13,101 bases of DNA from Oscillospiraceae bacterium (lineage in GTDB: Bacteria > Bacillota > Clostridia > Oscillospirales > Oscillospiraceae): positions 1 through 13,101 of the forward strand of contig JAFPTE010000184.1 in the NCBI GenBank assembly GCA_017400415.1, given 5' to 3'. This document shows positions 1 to 7,439 of this stretch, piece after piece. Position 1 is the first letter of the stretch, and every line of letters starts with the position of its first letter. Under the pieces are notes generated by a model that was not told where the DNA came from, searched no databases, and saw nothing but the letters and a program-made list of their open reading frames with translations. Both the position numbers and the translations under genes were made by a program.

Positions 1-1411
1 GGCACAGGGGCAGTTCGATTTCGTTCATGACCCTCGTGAGCCCCTGAGCCTCCAGCTTTTTGAGAAGCTCGGAGCGCAGTGGAATGAGGGCGGCGGTCCG
101 GCTCACCAGGGCGCCCTCGTCCCCGCCCAGAAGGGAGAGCTGCTCGTTCTCCCCGCTGCGAAGCTCAAAGCCGCAGTGGCGGCTGCACAGGTCCTCCAGC
201 TCGTAGCCCTGGGCCGTAGGGTCCAGCAGGTAGGCGGCCAGGGCGCAGTCAAACTCCCAGGGCCGGGCCTCAATGCCCAGGTCCAGAAGCCGCCGCTGGC
301 AGTCCTTCACGTTATAGCCCGCCTTCCTGACCTCCGGCAGGGCCAGCAGCTCCAGGGTCTGCCGGTCCTCTCCGGTCACGAGGAAGCCCCGTTTCCCGTC
401 AGATATGGCCCAGGTGTCGGAAATGCCGTCATAGAGCACCGCCCAGAGGCCCTCACCCAGGGTCCTTTTCAGCTCCTCCGGCCCGGGCAGGGGCAGCTTT
501 TCCGCCTCCGGCGCCGCCTGGGCGGAAGTCTCGCCGTCCCCGGCGGGCTCATGGAGCCCCAGCTCGTCGGAGAATTTTTTGAAATCCAGCCGCCGGAAGA
601 GCCGCCAGAGCTTATCGTTATCCGGCGGGCACAGCCTGGCGTCCTCCGGGTCCAGGCCCATGGGGGCGTCCCGGCGGATGGTGGCCAGGTCGTAGCTCAT
701 AAGGGCGGAGTCCCGGCCGGCCTCCAGCTTCTTGCGGATGCTTTCCTTTATCTCGTCCAGGCTCCCGTAGACCTTTTCCAGGCTGCCGTACTTTGCCATC
801 AGGTCCATGGCGGTCTTCTCCCCCACCCCGGGCACACCGGGGATATTGTCGGAGGGGTCCCCCATAAGGGCCTTCAGGTCCACTATGCCCCGGGGCTCGA
901 AGCCGTATTCCTCAAAGAAGGCGTCCCGGTCGTAGACCTTCACCTCCTGGCGGCCCATGCGGCTCTTGATGTGGTACACCGCCGTATGGGGTCCGATGAG
1001 CTGCAGGCTGTCCTTATCGCCGGTGACCACCACGCACTCTATGCCCTTTTCCTCGCAGATCCTGGAGGCGGTGCCCAGAAGGTCGTCGGCCTCCCAGCCC
1101 GCCAGCTCGCAGCGCCGGACGTGCATGGCGTCCAGCACCTCCTTCAGCAGGGGGATCTGGCTGCGGAGCTCCTCCGGCATGGGCCTGCGCTGGGCCTTAT
1201 AGAGCGCATACTGCTTATGGCGGAAGGTAGGCTCCGGCAGGTCGAAGGTCACGGCAACGGCGTCCGGGCTCAGCTCTCCCATAAGCCGCCGGTAGATGGA
1301 CAGAAAGCCGTAAACGGCGTTGGTGGGGGTGCCGTCCGGGGCGTTCAGCATGCGGATGCCGTAAAAGGCCCGGTTTATGATGCTGTTGCCGTCAATTATC
1401 ATAAAGCGCAT
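1..1411 (-). CDS. polA: DNA polymerase I, N-terminal part (runs off window)
   Basis: This is DNA polymerase I, which fills gaps and removes RNA primers in replication and repair. About 470 residues are visible and the polymerase domain lies beyond the window. The 5'-3' exonuclease domain is intact: D7, the E107-A-D109-D110 cluster and D132/D134 match the family metal ligands in spacing, and a helix-hairpin-helix with GDPSDNIPGVPGVGEKT begins near residue 184. The next domain corresponds to the 3'-5' exonuclease but looks degenerate. The usual DxE motif is replaced around 'VLYDG' (D328), and the late Tyr/Asp pair is absent, although an FD (D388) remains. Proofreading is therefore probably lost, as in the Bacillus type. 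The ATG at 1411 has GGAGG seven bases upstream. It starts 15 bases after cysS, with no terminator or promoter seen between them, so it is probably the third gene of the T-box operon. Confidence 0.96.
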   Translation of the reverse strand, partial: MRFMIIDGNSIINRAFYGIRMLNAPDGTPTNAVYGFLSIYRRLMGELSPDAVAVTFDLPEPTFRHKQYALYKAQRRPMPEELRSQIPLLKEVLDAMHVRRCELAGWEADDLLGTASRICEEKGIECVVVTGDKDSLQLIGPHTAVYHIKSRMGRQEVKVYDRDAFFEEYGFEPRGIVDLKALMGDPSDNIPGVPGVGEKTAMDLMAKYGSLEKVYGSLDEIKESIRKKLEAGRDSALMSYDLATIRRDAPMGLDPEDARLCPPDNDKLWRLFRRLDFKKFSDELGLHEPAGDGETSAQAAPEAEKLPLPGPEELKRTLGEGLWAVLYDGISDTWAISDGKRGFLVTGEDRQTLELLALPEVRKAGYNVKDCQRRLLDLGIEARPWEFDCALAAYLLDPTAQGYELEDLCSRHCGFELRSGENEQLSLLGGDEGALVSRTAALIPLRSELLKKLEAQGLTRVMNEIELPLC

Positions 1412-1426
1412 GGCGCTGCCTCCATG

Positions 1427-2875
1427 TTATTTTCTCGTGAGCTTCACTCCGCCGGGAACGTCCATGACCGTGTAGCCCAGGGCGGCGGCCTCGTCCCGGA
1501 GCCGGTCCGCTTCCGCAAAGTTTCTGGCCTTCTTGGCGGCCTGCCGCTGCTCCATAAGGTCCCGGGCGGCCTGGTCCTCCACGCCGTCCTCAAAGATGAC
1601 CGCAAACTGGCCGGCCTTGGGGGCCCGGGCGTTCCTTTCCCGCTGGGCTGCGGCCTTTTTCAGAAGGTCCAGGCTCAGAACGCTGTCCGCCAGGTCTATG
1701 GCCCGGAGCTTCACGGCGTCCGGGGCCTCCGCCTTCAGGATATCGTACAGGGCGGTGACGGCGTTGCCGGTGTTCAGGTCGTTATCCATAGCCGCCCGGA
1801 AGGAGGCCAGCAGGGCCTGGGCGGCGTCCTCATCGGCGGGGCCCTTCTCCGGGTCCAGGGCGGCGATGCGGGCGATGAGCTTATTATAGGCCACGGCGGC
1901 GTTATCCAGGTTTTCCCAGGTGAACACCAGGGCCTTCCGGTAGTGGCTCTGGAGGCAGAAGAACCGGTAGGCCAGGGGGTCATAGCCCCGCTCCTTAAGG
2001 AGGGAGACCGTGAGGAATTCGCCCTTGGACTTGCTCATCTTGCCGTCGGCGGTGTTCAGATGCTGCACGTGGAACCAGAAATTGCACCACTTGTGGCCCA
2101 GATAGGCCTCGGACTGGGCGATTTCGTTGGTGTGGTGGGGGAAGGCGTTATCCACGCCGCCGCAGTGGATATCCAGGTACTCGCCCAGGTTCTGCATGGA
2201 GATGCAGGAGCACTCGATGTGCCAGCCCGGGTAGCCCACGCCCCAGGGGGAGTCCCATTTCAGGGCCTGGTCCTCAAACTTGGACTTGGTAAACCACAGC
2301 ACAAAGTCGTTCTTGTGGCGCTTGTTGTCGTCCGCCTCCACGCCCTCCCGGACGCCTACGGCCAGGTCATCCTTCCGGAAGTCGTTGAAAACGTAGTACC
2401 GCTTCAGCTGGGAGGTGTCAAAGTACACGTTGCCGCCGGCCTCATAGGCATAGCCCTTCTCCAGAAGCCGGGAGATGACCTCGATATACTTGTCGATGCA
2501 GCTGGTGGCGGGCTGGACCTTATCCGGCCGGCGGATATTCAGCTGGCTGCAGTCGGCAAAGAAGGCGTCCGTATAGAACTTTGCTATCTCCATGACGGTC
2601 TTGTGCTCCCGGCGGGCGCCCTTGAGCATCTTATCCTCCCCGGTGTCCCCGTCACTGGACAGGTGGCCCACGTCCGTGATGTTCATGGCACGGCGGACCT
2701 CATACCCCGCAAAGCGCAGATACTTTTCCAGCACGTCCTCCATGATGTAGCTCCGGAGGTTGCCGATATGGGCAAAGTGATAGACCGTGGGGCCGCAGGT
2801 GTACATTTTCACCACACCTGGGGTGTTGGGGATAAACTCCTGCTTTTTCCTGGCGGCGGAATTGTAAAGATACAT
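1427..2875 (-). CDS. cysS: Cysteinyl-tRNA synthetase
   Basis: This class I aminoacyl-tRNA synthetase attaches cysteine to tRNA-Cys in the cytoplasm. It has 482 residues, close to the family norm. The zinc-site ligands are visible as C27, C222, H247 and E251, with the 25- and 4-residue spacings of the E. coli enzyme. The HIGH-type motif is HIGN at 36-39 and KMSKS is at 279-283. The open frame extends 42 bases further upstream to 2917, but that would overlap cysE. The ATG at 2875 gives the canonical N-terminus, leaves a 4-base gap after the cysE stop and has GGAG about ten bases upstream, so I chose it. It sits between cysE and polA and is probably controlled by the cysteine T-box leader upstream of cysE. 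Confidence 0.98.
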   Translation of the reverse strand: MYLYNSAARKKQEFIPNTPGVVKMYTCGPTVYHFAHIGNLRSYIMEDVLEKYLRFAGYEVRRAMNITDVGHLSSDGDTGEDKMLKGARREHKTVMEIAKFYTDAFFADCSQLNIRRPDKVQPATSCIDKYIEVISRLLEKGYAYEAGGNVYFDTSQLKRYYVFNDFRKDDLAVGVREGVEADDNKRHKNDFVLWFTKSKFEDQALKWDSPWGVGYPGWHIECSCISMQNLGEYLDIHCGGVDNAFPHHTNEIAQSEAYLGHKWCNFWFHVQHLNTADGKMSKSKGEFLTVSLLKERGYDPLAYRFFCLQSHYRKALVFTWENLDNAAVAYNKLIARIAALDPEKGPADEDAAQALLASFRAAMDNDLNTGNAVTALYDILKAEAPDAVKLRAIDLADSVLSLDLLKKAAAQRERNARAPKAGQFAVIFEDGVEDQAARDLMEQRQAAKKARNFAEADRLRDEAAALGYTVMDVPGGVKLTRK

Positions 2876-2879
2876 ATTA

Positions 2880-3521
2880 TTATTTCTCCAATCTGGAAAG
2901 TATATCCGTAAGCTCATCCACCCGGTTCCGCAGGCTCACAAGCTCTGCGTAAACGGGGTCCGTGACCGTGACCTGGTCCACCTCGGAGGCGTAGTCCGTC
3001 TTCTTCCCGTCGATGCGGGCGATGCGGGCGGGGACGCCTACGGCGGTGGCGTTGGGGGGCACATCCCGGAGCACCACGGCTCCGGCGGCCACCCGGCTGT
3101 TATCCCCGATTATGAGGGGGCCCAGGACCTTGGCCCCGGAGCCGATGAGCACATTGTTGCCCACGGTGGGGTGCCGCTTGCCCGTATCCTTGCCGGTGCC
3201 TCCCAGGGTGACCCCCTGGTAAATGAGCACGTCGTCCCCCACCTCGGCGGTCTCGCCGATGACCACGCCCTCGCCGTGGTCGATGACCAGGCGGCGGCCT
3301 ATCTTTGCGCCGGGGTGTATCTCAATGCCGGTCTTCCGCCGGGCCCTCTGGCTCAGCCACCTGCCCAGGAACCTAAAGCCGTGGGTCCACCAGAAGTGGG
3401 CGTACCGGTGGCTCCGGACCGCCCGGATCCCCGGGTACAGGAGCACTACCTCCATCTTTCCCGTGGCGGCAGGGTCCCGCTTCATGTAGGCCTCCGCCAG
3501 CTCTTTTACCTCATCGAACAA
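2880..3521 (-). CDS. cysE: Serine O-acetyltransferase
   Basis: CysE transfers acetyl from acetyl-CoA to serine, giving O-acetylserine, the first committed step of cysteine synthesis. The 213-residue protein is the short form. It has an alpha-helical N-terminus with RDPA and LLYPG motifs, then a left-handed beta-helix of hexapeptide repeats from about residue 66. The catalytic pair D81-H82 (IDHGEGVVIGET) and H117 in the GGTGKDTGKRHP loop are in place. The C-terminal 30 or so residues after the beta-helix are predicted to be helical and vary in this family. The start is TTG at 3521. An in-frame stop lies just upstream, GGAG sits nine bases before it, and the encoded MFDEVKELAEAYMKRDPAA matches the family start. 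It is the first gene after the T-box leader and is followed by cysS after four bases. Confidence 0.96.
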   Translation of the reverse strand: MFDEVKELAEAYMKRDPAATGKMEVVLLYPGIRAVRSHRYAHFWWTHGFRFLGRWLSQRARRKTGIEIHPGAKIGRRLVIDHGEGVVIGETAEVGDDVLIYQGVTLGGTGKDTGKRHPTVGNNVLIGSGAKVLGPLIIGDNSRVAAGAVVLRDVPPNATAVGVPARIARIDGKKTDYASEVDQVTVTDPVYAELVSLRNRVDELTDILSRLEK

Positions 3522-3534
3522 TCTGCATCACTCC

Positions 3535-3579
3535 AAAAAAGAAACAGCGCCCCCCGGCAAAAACTGCCACGGGAGGCGC
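3535..3579 (-). terminator. Intrinsic terminator of the T-box leader
   Basis: On the transcribed strand a GC-rich hairpin has GCGCCTCCC pairing with GGGGGGCGC, extended by a GGC/GCC helix around a U-rich loop. It is followed by UGUUUCUUUUUU. The 5' arm lies just after the T-box motif, so formation of the antiterminator with uncharged tRNA would compete with this stem. The cysE ribosome binding site GGAG begins directly after the U tract. Confidence 0.93.
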
Positions 3580-3763
3580 AATAGCACGGTTCCACTCCGT
3601 CTTATAACTCTTCCGCCTCTAACGCAGCGGCTGCGGCGGGGCATTTCCTCCCCGCAGGCTCCCGGGCGCATTTCACCGATTCCCCGCAAGCGCCGATTTC
3701 AGCCTCGTCAGCGCCTCTCTTTTGCGGGAATTTGCCGGTTACTTCTCCCGTTCCTCGCCTGTC
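3535..3763 (-). promoter_or_regulatory. Cysteine-specific T-box riboswitch leader (tRNA-Cys)
   Basis: This leader RNA of about 230 nt senses the charging state of tRNA-Cys. Stem I is closed by CAGGC (3757-3761) pairing with GCCUG (3655-3659). It then has GGG/CCC, a specifier loop with AGAAGUA on the 5' side and GAAA-UGC on the 3' side, ACCG/CGGU, and a helix topped by a distal AGAGAG/GGCUGAAA region. The specifier codon UGC (3668-3670) is a cysteine codon and sits exactly as GGC does in the Bacillus glyQS leader (GAAA-GGC). The T-box motif GGAGTGGAACCGTGC lies at 3584-3598. Its UGGA (3591-3594) would pair with a UCCA tRNA end, matching discriminator U73 of tRNA-Cys. Linker hairpins (GCGGGG/CCCCGC and CGCAG/CTGCG) separate the two parts. 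The downstream cysE and cysS genes agree with the specificity. Confidence 0.95.
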
Positions 3764-3769
3764 ATTATT

Positions 3770-3798
3770 ATATTACCACGCCGTCTGCGGCGTGTCAA
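3770..3798 (-). promoter_or_regulatory. Sigma-A-type promoter of cysE-cysS-polA
   Basis: A perfect -35 TTGACA (3793-3798) is separated by exactly 17 bases from -10 TAATAT (3770-3775). Transcription would begin near 3762-3764, immediately before the base of T-box stem I (CAGGC, 3757-3761). That fit strongly supports the promoter call. Confidence 0.88.
3777..3794. repeat. Perfect palindrome in the promoter spacer
   Basis: Seven-base arms CACGCCG and CGGCGTG flank a four-base loop. The element fills nearly the whole spacer between the -35 and -10 of the cysE promoter and overlaps the last two bases of the -35. It could be an operator or a remnant of a pgsA transcription stop, but no U tract follows it on either strand. 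Confidence 0.7.
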
Positions 3799-3826
3799 CA
3801 ATGTAATTATATCCGCTTTGGCTCCC

Positions 3827-4369
3827 TCACATATCCTCCAGGACCAGCTTGCCGTTCTTCATGAAATAATCCAGCATGCTCCACAGGTTCAGGATGAGGA
3901 TGACCACGCAGAGGATATTGTTCACGGTGAAAACGCCCCAGCCCAGGGCCCCCAGGGGGGTCATCATGACAGGGATGGCCACCATGGTGACGGCGGTCTT
4001 CACCTTGCCGGACATGCCGGCGGCCATGACAACGCTCTTGGCGGCGGCCACCATGCGCAGACCGTCCACCGCCAGGTCCCGGCCGATGACGGCCATGGCC
4101 ACCCAGGCGGGAATAAGCCCCAGCTGCACGAAGCCGACTAAGGCGCTTGTCACCAGGAGCTTGTCCGCCAGAGGGTCGGCAAACTTGCCGAAGTCCGTTA
4201 TCTCCTTGTTCTTCCGGGCCAGGTACCCGTCCAGCCAGTCCGTAAAGCTGGCGGCGATGAACAGGACCAGGGCGGCCCAGCGGTTGCCGTAGAGCAGGGT
4301 GAAGATGAAAACGGGCACCAGGATCACCCGGAGTATGGTCAGCTTGTTCGGTAAGTTAATGCCCTTCAT
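3827..4369 (-). CDS. pgsA: CDP-diacylglycerol-glycerol-3-phosphate 3-phosphatidyltransferase
   Basis: PgsA makes phosphatidylglycerol phosphate from CDP-diacylglycerol and glycerol-3-phosphate at the cytoplasmic membrane, the committed step to phosphatidylglycerol and cardiolipin. The 180-residue protein carries the complete CDP-alcohol phosphatidyltransferase signature: D44, D47-G48, A51-R52, G61, D65 and D69. Several hydrophobic segments are visible, around residues 10-27, 31-43, 75-95 and 120-165. The N-terminus MKGINLPNKLTILRV is typical. The ATG overlaps the rimO stop as ATGA and has AAGGAGG upstream, so translation is probably coupled. It is the last gene of operon 1. Only about 30 bases separate its stop from the next promoter and I see no clear intrinsic terminator there. 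Confidence 0.97.
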   Translation of the reverse strand: MKGINLPNKLTILRVILVPVFIFTLLYGNRWAALVLFIAASFTDWLDGYLARKNKEITDFGKFADPLADKLLVTSALVGFVQLGLIPAWVAMAVIGRDLAVDGLRMVAAAKSVVMAAGMSGKVKTAVTMVAIPVMMTPLGALGWGVFTVNNILCVVILILNLWSMLDYFMKNGKLVLEDM

Positions 4370-5682
4370 TTTTGCTCCTCCTTAATAACCTCGCCTACCA
4401 GGTCCCCCTCCAGCTGGCCCCGGAGAATGACTCTGTAAAACTCGCCGGTCTTCACGTTCTCCCCGGAAAACAGGATATAGCCGTCCACATCCGGGCTCTC
4501 GGCGAAGGAGCGGCCCAGGTAAAAGCCCGCCTCCTCATCAAAGCCCTCGCAGAGGACCTCCGTGACGGTGCCCACCCGGCTCTCGTTGAACTCCTCCATT
4601 ATCTCCGCCTGGAGCTCGTTTACAAGCTCCGCCCTGCGCTGGGCGGTTTCCCCGTCCGGATGGTCCATCTTGGCGGCGTCGGTGCCCTCCTCCGGGGAGA
4701 AGGGGAAGACCCCCGCCCGCTCAAGCCGGGCCTGGCGGAGAAAATCGCAAAGCTCCTCAAACTCCTCCTCGCCCTCGCCGGGAAGGCCCGTTATGAGGCT
4801 TGTGCGGAGCACCACACCGGGAATGCGCTCCCGGAGCTTTTTTATAAGCTCCCGGATCTGGTCCCCGGTGCCCCGGCGGCGCATGCGCTTCAGAATGCCG
4901 TTATTTATGTGCTGAATGGGTATATCCAGGTATTTGAGCACCTTCTCCTCCGAGGCGATGACGTCTATGAGCTCATCGTCCACGGCGTCCGGGTACAGGT
5001 AATGGAGCCGAATCCACTTGATGCCCTCGATTCTGCAAAGCCACCGGAGAAGCTCCGCCAGGGTCTTTTTCTTATACAGGTCCACCCCGTAGAGGGTGGG
5101 GTCCTGAGCCACCACGATAAGCTCCTTCACCCCGGCCTCCGCCAGGCTCCTGGCCTCCTCCACTATCTTCTCCATAGGCCGGGAGCGGTACCTGCCCCGG
5201 AGGGAGGGTATGACGCAGTAGGCGCAGTTGTGGCTGCAGCCCTCCGCCACCTTGATATAGGCCCAGCTGGGCCCGGTGGAGACCACCCGCTCGTTCTCCT
5301 CAAGAGGCGAGGAGATATCCCCGAAGTAGCTGCCCCCCTGCTCTATGGCCTGCACCACCGAAGAGGGGCTGGCAGTGCCCAGCAGGGCGTCCACCTCCGG
5401 CAGCTCCCGCAGAAGCTCATCCTTGTACCGCTGGGCCAGGCACCCGGCCACAATGAGCTTCTTGAGCCTGCCGCCCTCCTTATAGGAGGCCAGGCGCAGG
5501 ATATTTTCGATTGCCTCCGCCTGGGCGGACTCGATAAAGGCGCAGGTGTTCACAACGGCGTAATCCGCCTCCATCGGCTCGTCCGTGATCTCGTAGCCCG
5601 CCTTATCCAGAACGGAGAGCATCTGCTCCGAATCTATGAGATTTTTGGCGCAGCCCAGGGACACAAGGCATACCTTCGGCAT
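4366..5682 (-). CDS. rimO: Ribosomal protein uS12 methylthiotransferase RimO
   Basis: This radical-SAM methylthiotransferase adds a methylthio group to the conserved aspartate of ribosomal protein S12. At 438 residues it matches the family (E. coli about 441). The N-terminal domain starts with the SLGCAKNLIDSE signature and holds C11, C47 and C81 for one Fe-S cluster. The radical-SAM cluster is C149-x3-C153-x2-C156, followed by VIPSLRGRYRSR. The C-terminal region after about residue 370 fits a TRAM domain. The SLGCxKNxxDSE and RGxxRSR motifs favour RimO over its relative MiaB. The start has GAGG nine bases upstream, inside the recX 3' end. It follows recX after four bases and overlaps pgsA by four. 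Confidence 0.95.
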   Translation of the reverse strand: MPKVCLVSLGCAKNLIDSEQMLSVLDKAGYEITDEPMEADYAVVNTCAFIESAQAEAIENILRLASYKEGGRLKKLIVAGCLAQRYKDELLRELPEVDALLGTASPSSVVQAIEQGGSYFGDISSPLEENERVVSTGPSWAYIKVAEGCSHNCAYCVIPSLRGRYRSRPMEKIVEEARSLAEAGVKELIVVAQDPTLYGVDLYKKKTLAELLRWLCRIEGIKWIRLHYLYPDAVDDELIDVIASEEKVLKYLDIPIQHINNGILKRMRRRGTGDQIRELIKKLRERIPGVVLRTSLITGLPGEGEEEFEELCDFLRQARLERAGVFPFSPEEGTDAAKMDHPDGETAQRRAELVNELQAEIMEEFNESRVGTVTEVLCEGFDEEAGFYLGRSFAESPDVDGYILFSGENVKTGEFYRVILRGQLEGDLVGEVIKEEQK

Positions 5683-5686
5683 TTGT

Positions 5687-6316
5687 CTATTCCTCTTCTT
5701 CCTGTATTTTTTCGCTGTAACAGCTCAGGGCCCGGCGCACCTCCCGGGGGCTGAACCCCCGGCGGATGAGAGAGTCCCGGAGCTTTTTTACGTCCTTCTC
5801 CTCCGGAGTCCGGCCCCGGAGCTTTTTTTCGATGAGTGCGGCCAGGGTGCCGCCGTTCTCCTCCGGCAGGGCGTCCAGGGCCCCGTCCCAGTCCTGACGG
5901 TCCACGCCCCGGCGGGCAAGCTCCGCCCGGACCCGGCCGGGCCCGTAGCCCATGCGGGTATAGTGCCGGGCCACGCTGGCGGCGTACTCGGCGTCGTCCA
6001 GGGCGCCCAGGCGCTCCATGGCGTCGGCGGCGGCCTCGGCGGCCTGGGGGTCCTCCCCCTTGTCCCGGAGCTTGCGGATAAGCTCTGCCCGGCTCATCTG
6101 CCGCCGGCCCAGAAGGTTCAGGCTCCGCTCCCTGGCGGAGGCTGCGGCGCTCCGGCTGCGGAGAGAGGCAAGCTCCGCCTCGTCCAGGTCCATGCCTGCA
6201 CGGAGGCCCAGCTCCGTCACGTCCGAAAGGCTGACTCTGAGCCGCTCTCCCCCCTCAAGGTGAACATACACCCGCTCCGGCATATGCTGAGAGGAGGCGA
6301 GCTTTTCTATCCTCAC
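5687..6316 (-). CDS. recX: Regulatory protein RecX
   Basis: RecX binds RecA filaments and modulates, usually restrains, their recombinase and coprotease activity. The 209-residue protein shows the family's helical repeats: a first unit around residues 63-90 (LNLLGRRQMSRAELIRKLRDKG), a second around 95-135 (LGALDDAEYAASVARHYTRMGYGPGRV), and a third near 165-200 (LRDSLIRRGFSPREV). The start is GTG at 6316, overlapping the recA stop as GTGA, with GAGG about ten bases upstream. A later ATG at 6283 lacks a ribosome binding site and would lose the conserved N-terminal strand. The overlap with recA implies coupled translation, so its level should follow RecA. The C-terminus ends in an acidic Glu run. 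Confidence 0.93.
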   Translation of the reverse strand: MRIEKLASSQHMPERVYVHLEGGERLRVSLSDVTELGLRAGMDLDEAELASLRSRSAAASARERSLNLLGRRQMSRAELIRKLRDKGEDPQAAEAAADAMERLGALDDAEYAASVARHYTRMGYGPGRVRAELARRGVDRQDWDGALDALPEENGGTLAALIEKKLRGRTPEEKDVKKLRDSLIRRGFSPREVRRALSCYSEKIQEEEE

Positions 6317-7416
6317 CCTTCAAAATCCTCTGCGGAAACGTCCACTGCCCGGCCGGCGGCCTGGGCGGCGATGCGGGCCTGGGGGCTCATGAGCTTATAG
6401 GCGTTGGCCCGGATTTTGGCCTCTATCTCGTCGGCCACCTCCGGGTGGTCCTTCAGATACTGCTTCATGCCATCCCGGCCCTGGATGCGGGTGTCGCCGT
6501 AGGTGAACCAGGCGCCGCCCTTCTCGATGATATCCAGCTTCACGGCCAGGTCCACGATCTCGCCCAGCTTGGAGATGCCCTCGCCGTACATGATGTCAAA
6601 CTCCGCCTCCTTGAAGGGAGGGGCCACCTTGTTCTTCACTATCTTGGCTCTGGTGTGGCTGCCCACCATCTCGGAGCCGTTTTTAAGGGTCTCCATCCGC
6701 CGCACGTCGATGCGGACGCTGGCGAAATACTTCAGGGCACGGCCGCCGGGGGTGGTCTCCGGGTTGCCGTACATGACCCCGATTTTCTCACGGAGCTGAT
6801 TTATGAAGATGACGATGCAGTTGGTCTTGCTGACGACGCCGGCCAGCTTCCGCAGGGCCTGGCTCATGAGCCGGGCCAGCACGCCCACGGAGGATTCGCC
6901 CATCTCGCCCTCGATCTCGCTTCTGGGCACCAGGGCGGCCACGGAGTCCACCACAACGATATCCACGGCGCCGGAGCGGACCAGAGTCTCCGTGATGTTC
7001 AGCGCGTCCTCGCCGGTGTCCGGCTGGGAGATGAGCAGGTCCTCAATATTGACGCCCACGGCTCTGGCGTAGGCAGGCTCCAGGGCGTGCTCCACGTCGA
7101 TATAGGCGGCCTCGCCGCCGGCCTTCTGGGCGGAGGCCACCATGTGCAGGGCCAGGGTGGTCTTGCCGGAGGACTCGGGGCCGTAGATCTCTATAATGCG
7201 CCCCTTGGGAACGCCGCCGATGCCCAGGGCCAGGTCCAGGGACAGGGAGCCCGTAGGCAGGGCCTCCACGTTCACCTGCATGCCGTCGCCCAGGCGCATG
7301 ATGGAGCCCTTGCCGTAGCTCTTCTCAATCTGGCTGATGGCGGTCTCCAGGGCTTTCTTCTTATCGTCCCCGGCGGGGAGGCCGGCGGCTGCCGGCGCCT
7401 TTTTCTTTTCTGCCAT
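6313..7416 (-). CDS. recA: Recombinase RecA
   Basis: RecA forms filaments on single-stranded DNA, drives strand exchange and stimulates LexA self-cleavage. The 367-residue sequence is full length. Walker A is GPESSGKT at 79-86, the catalytic Glu is E109 (YIDVEHAL), and Walker B ends at D157 (VVVDSVAAL). The MAW motif, the L1 and L2 DNA loops (INQLREKIGVMYGNPETTPGG) and the C-terminal domain are all present. The N-terminus has a short Ala/Lys-rich extension before the conserved AISQIEKSYGKGSIM. The ATG has AGGA nine bases upstream. Only 23 bases separate it from prmC. That gap, and about 200 bases inside the end of prmC, show no Gram-positive LexA box of the GAAC-N4-GTTC kind, so SOS control is not visible locally. 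Confidence 0.99.
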   Translation of the reverse strand: MAEKKKAPAAAGLPAGDDKKKALETAISQIEKSYGKGSIMRLGDGMQVNVEALPTGSLSLDLALGIGGVPKGRIIEIYGPESSGKTTLALHMVASAQKAGGEAAYIDVEHALEPAYARAVGVNIEDLLISQPDTGEDALNITETLVRSGAVDIVVVDSVAALVPRSEIEGEMGESSVGVLARLMSQALRKLAGVVSKTNCIVIFINQLREKIGVMYGNPETTPGGRALKYFASVRIDVRRMETLKNGSEMVGSHTRAKIVKNKVAPPFKEAEFDIMYGEGISKLGEIVDLAVKLDIIEKGGAWFTYGDTRIQGRDGMKQYLKDHPEVADEIEAKIRANAYKLMSPQARIAAQAAGRAVDVSAEDFEG

Positions 7417-7439
7417 AATATCAGATCCTTTCCGTATTC

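Noticed and set aside
176..2911. A 911-codon plus-strand open frame opposite polA and cysS
   Set aside because: It is antisense to two certain genes in GC-rich DNA, has low-complexity Gly/Val/His-rich composition and no recognisable domain. It is a mirror of minus-strand codon bias.
2876..2917. Longer cysS start at 2917
   Set aside because: It would overlap the end of cysE by 38 bases and add 14 residues not typical of the family. The ATG at 2875 fits the family start.
3511..3528. Five-codon leader peptide (ATG at 3526-3528) before cysE
   Set aside because: The GGAG is only two bases from this ATG, too close for efficient initiation, and the frame holds no cysteine codon. Control is already explained by the T-box.
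3777..3794. Intrinsic terminator for pgsA formed by the spacer palindrome
   Set aside because: The hairpin is good but no U-rich tract follows on either strand, so I list it only as a palindrome of unknown role.
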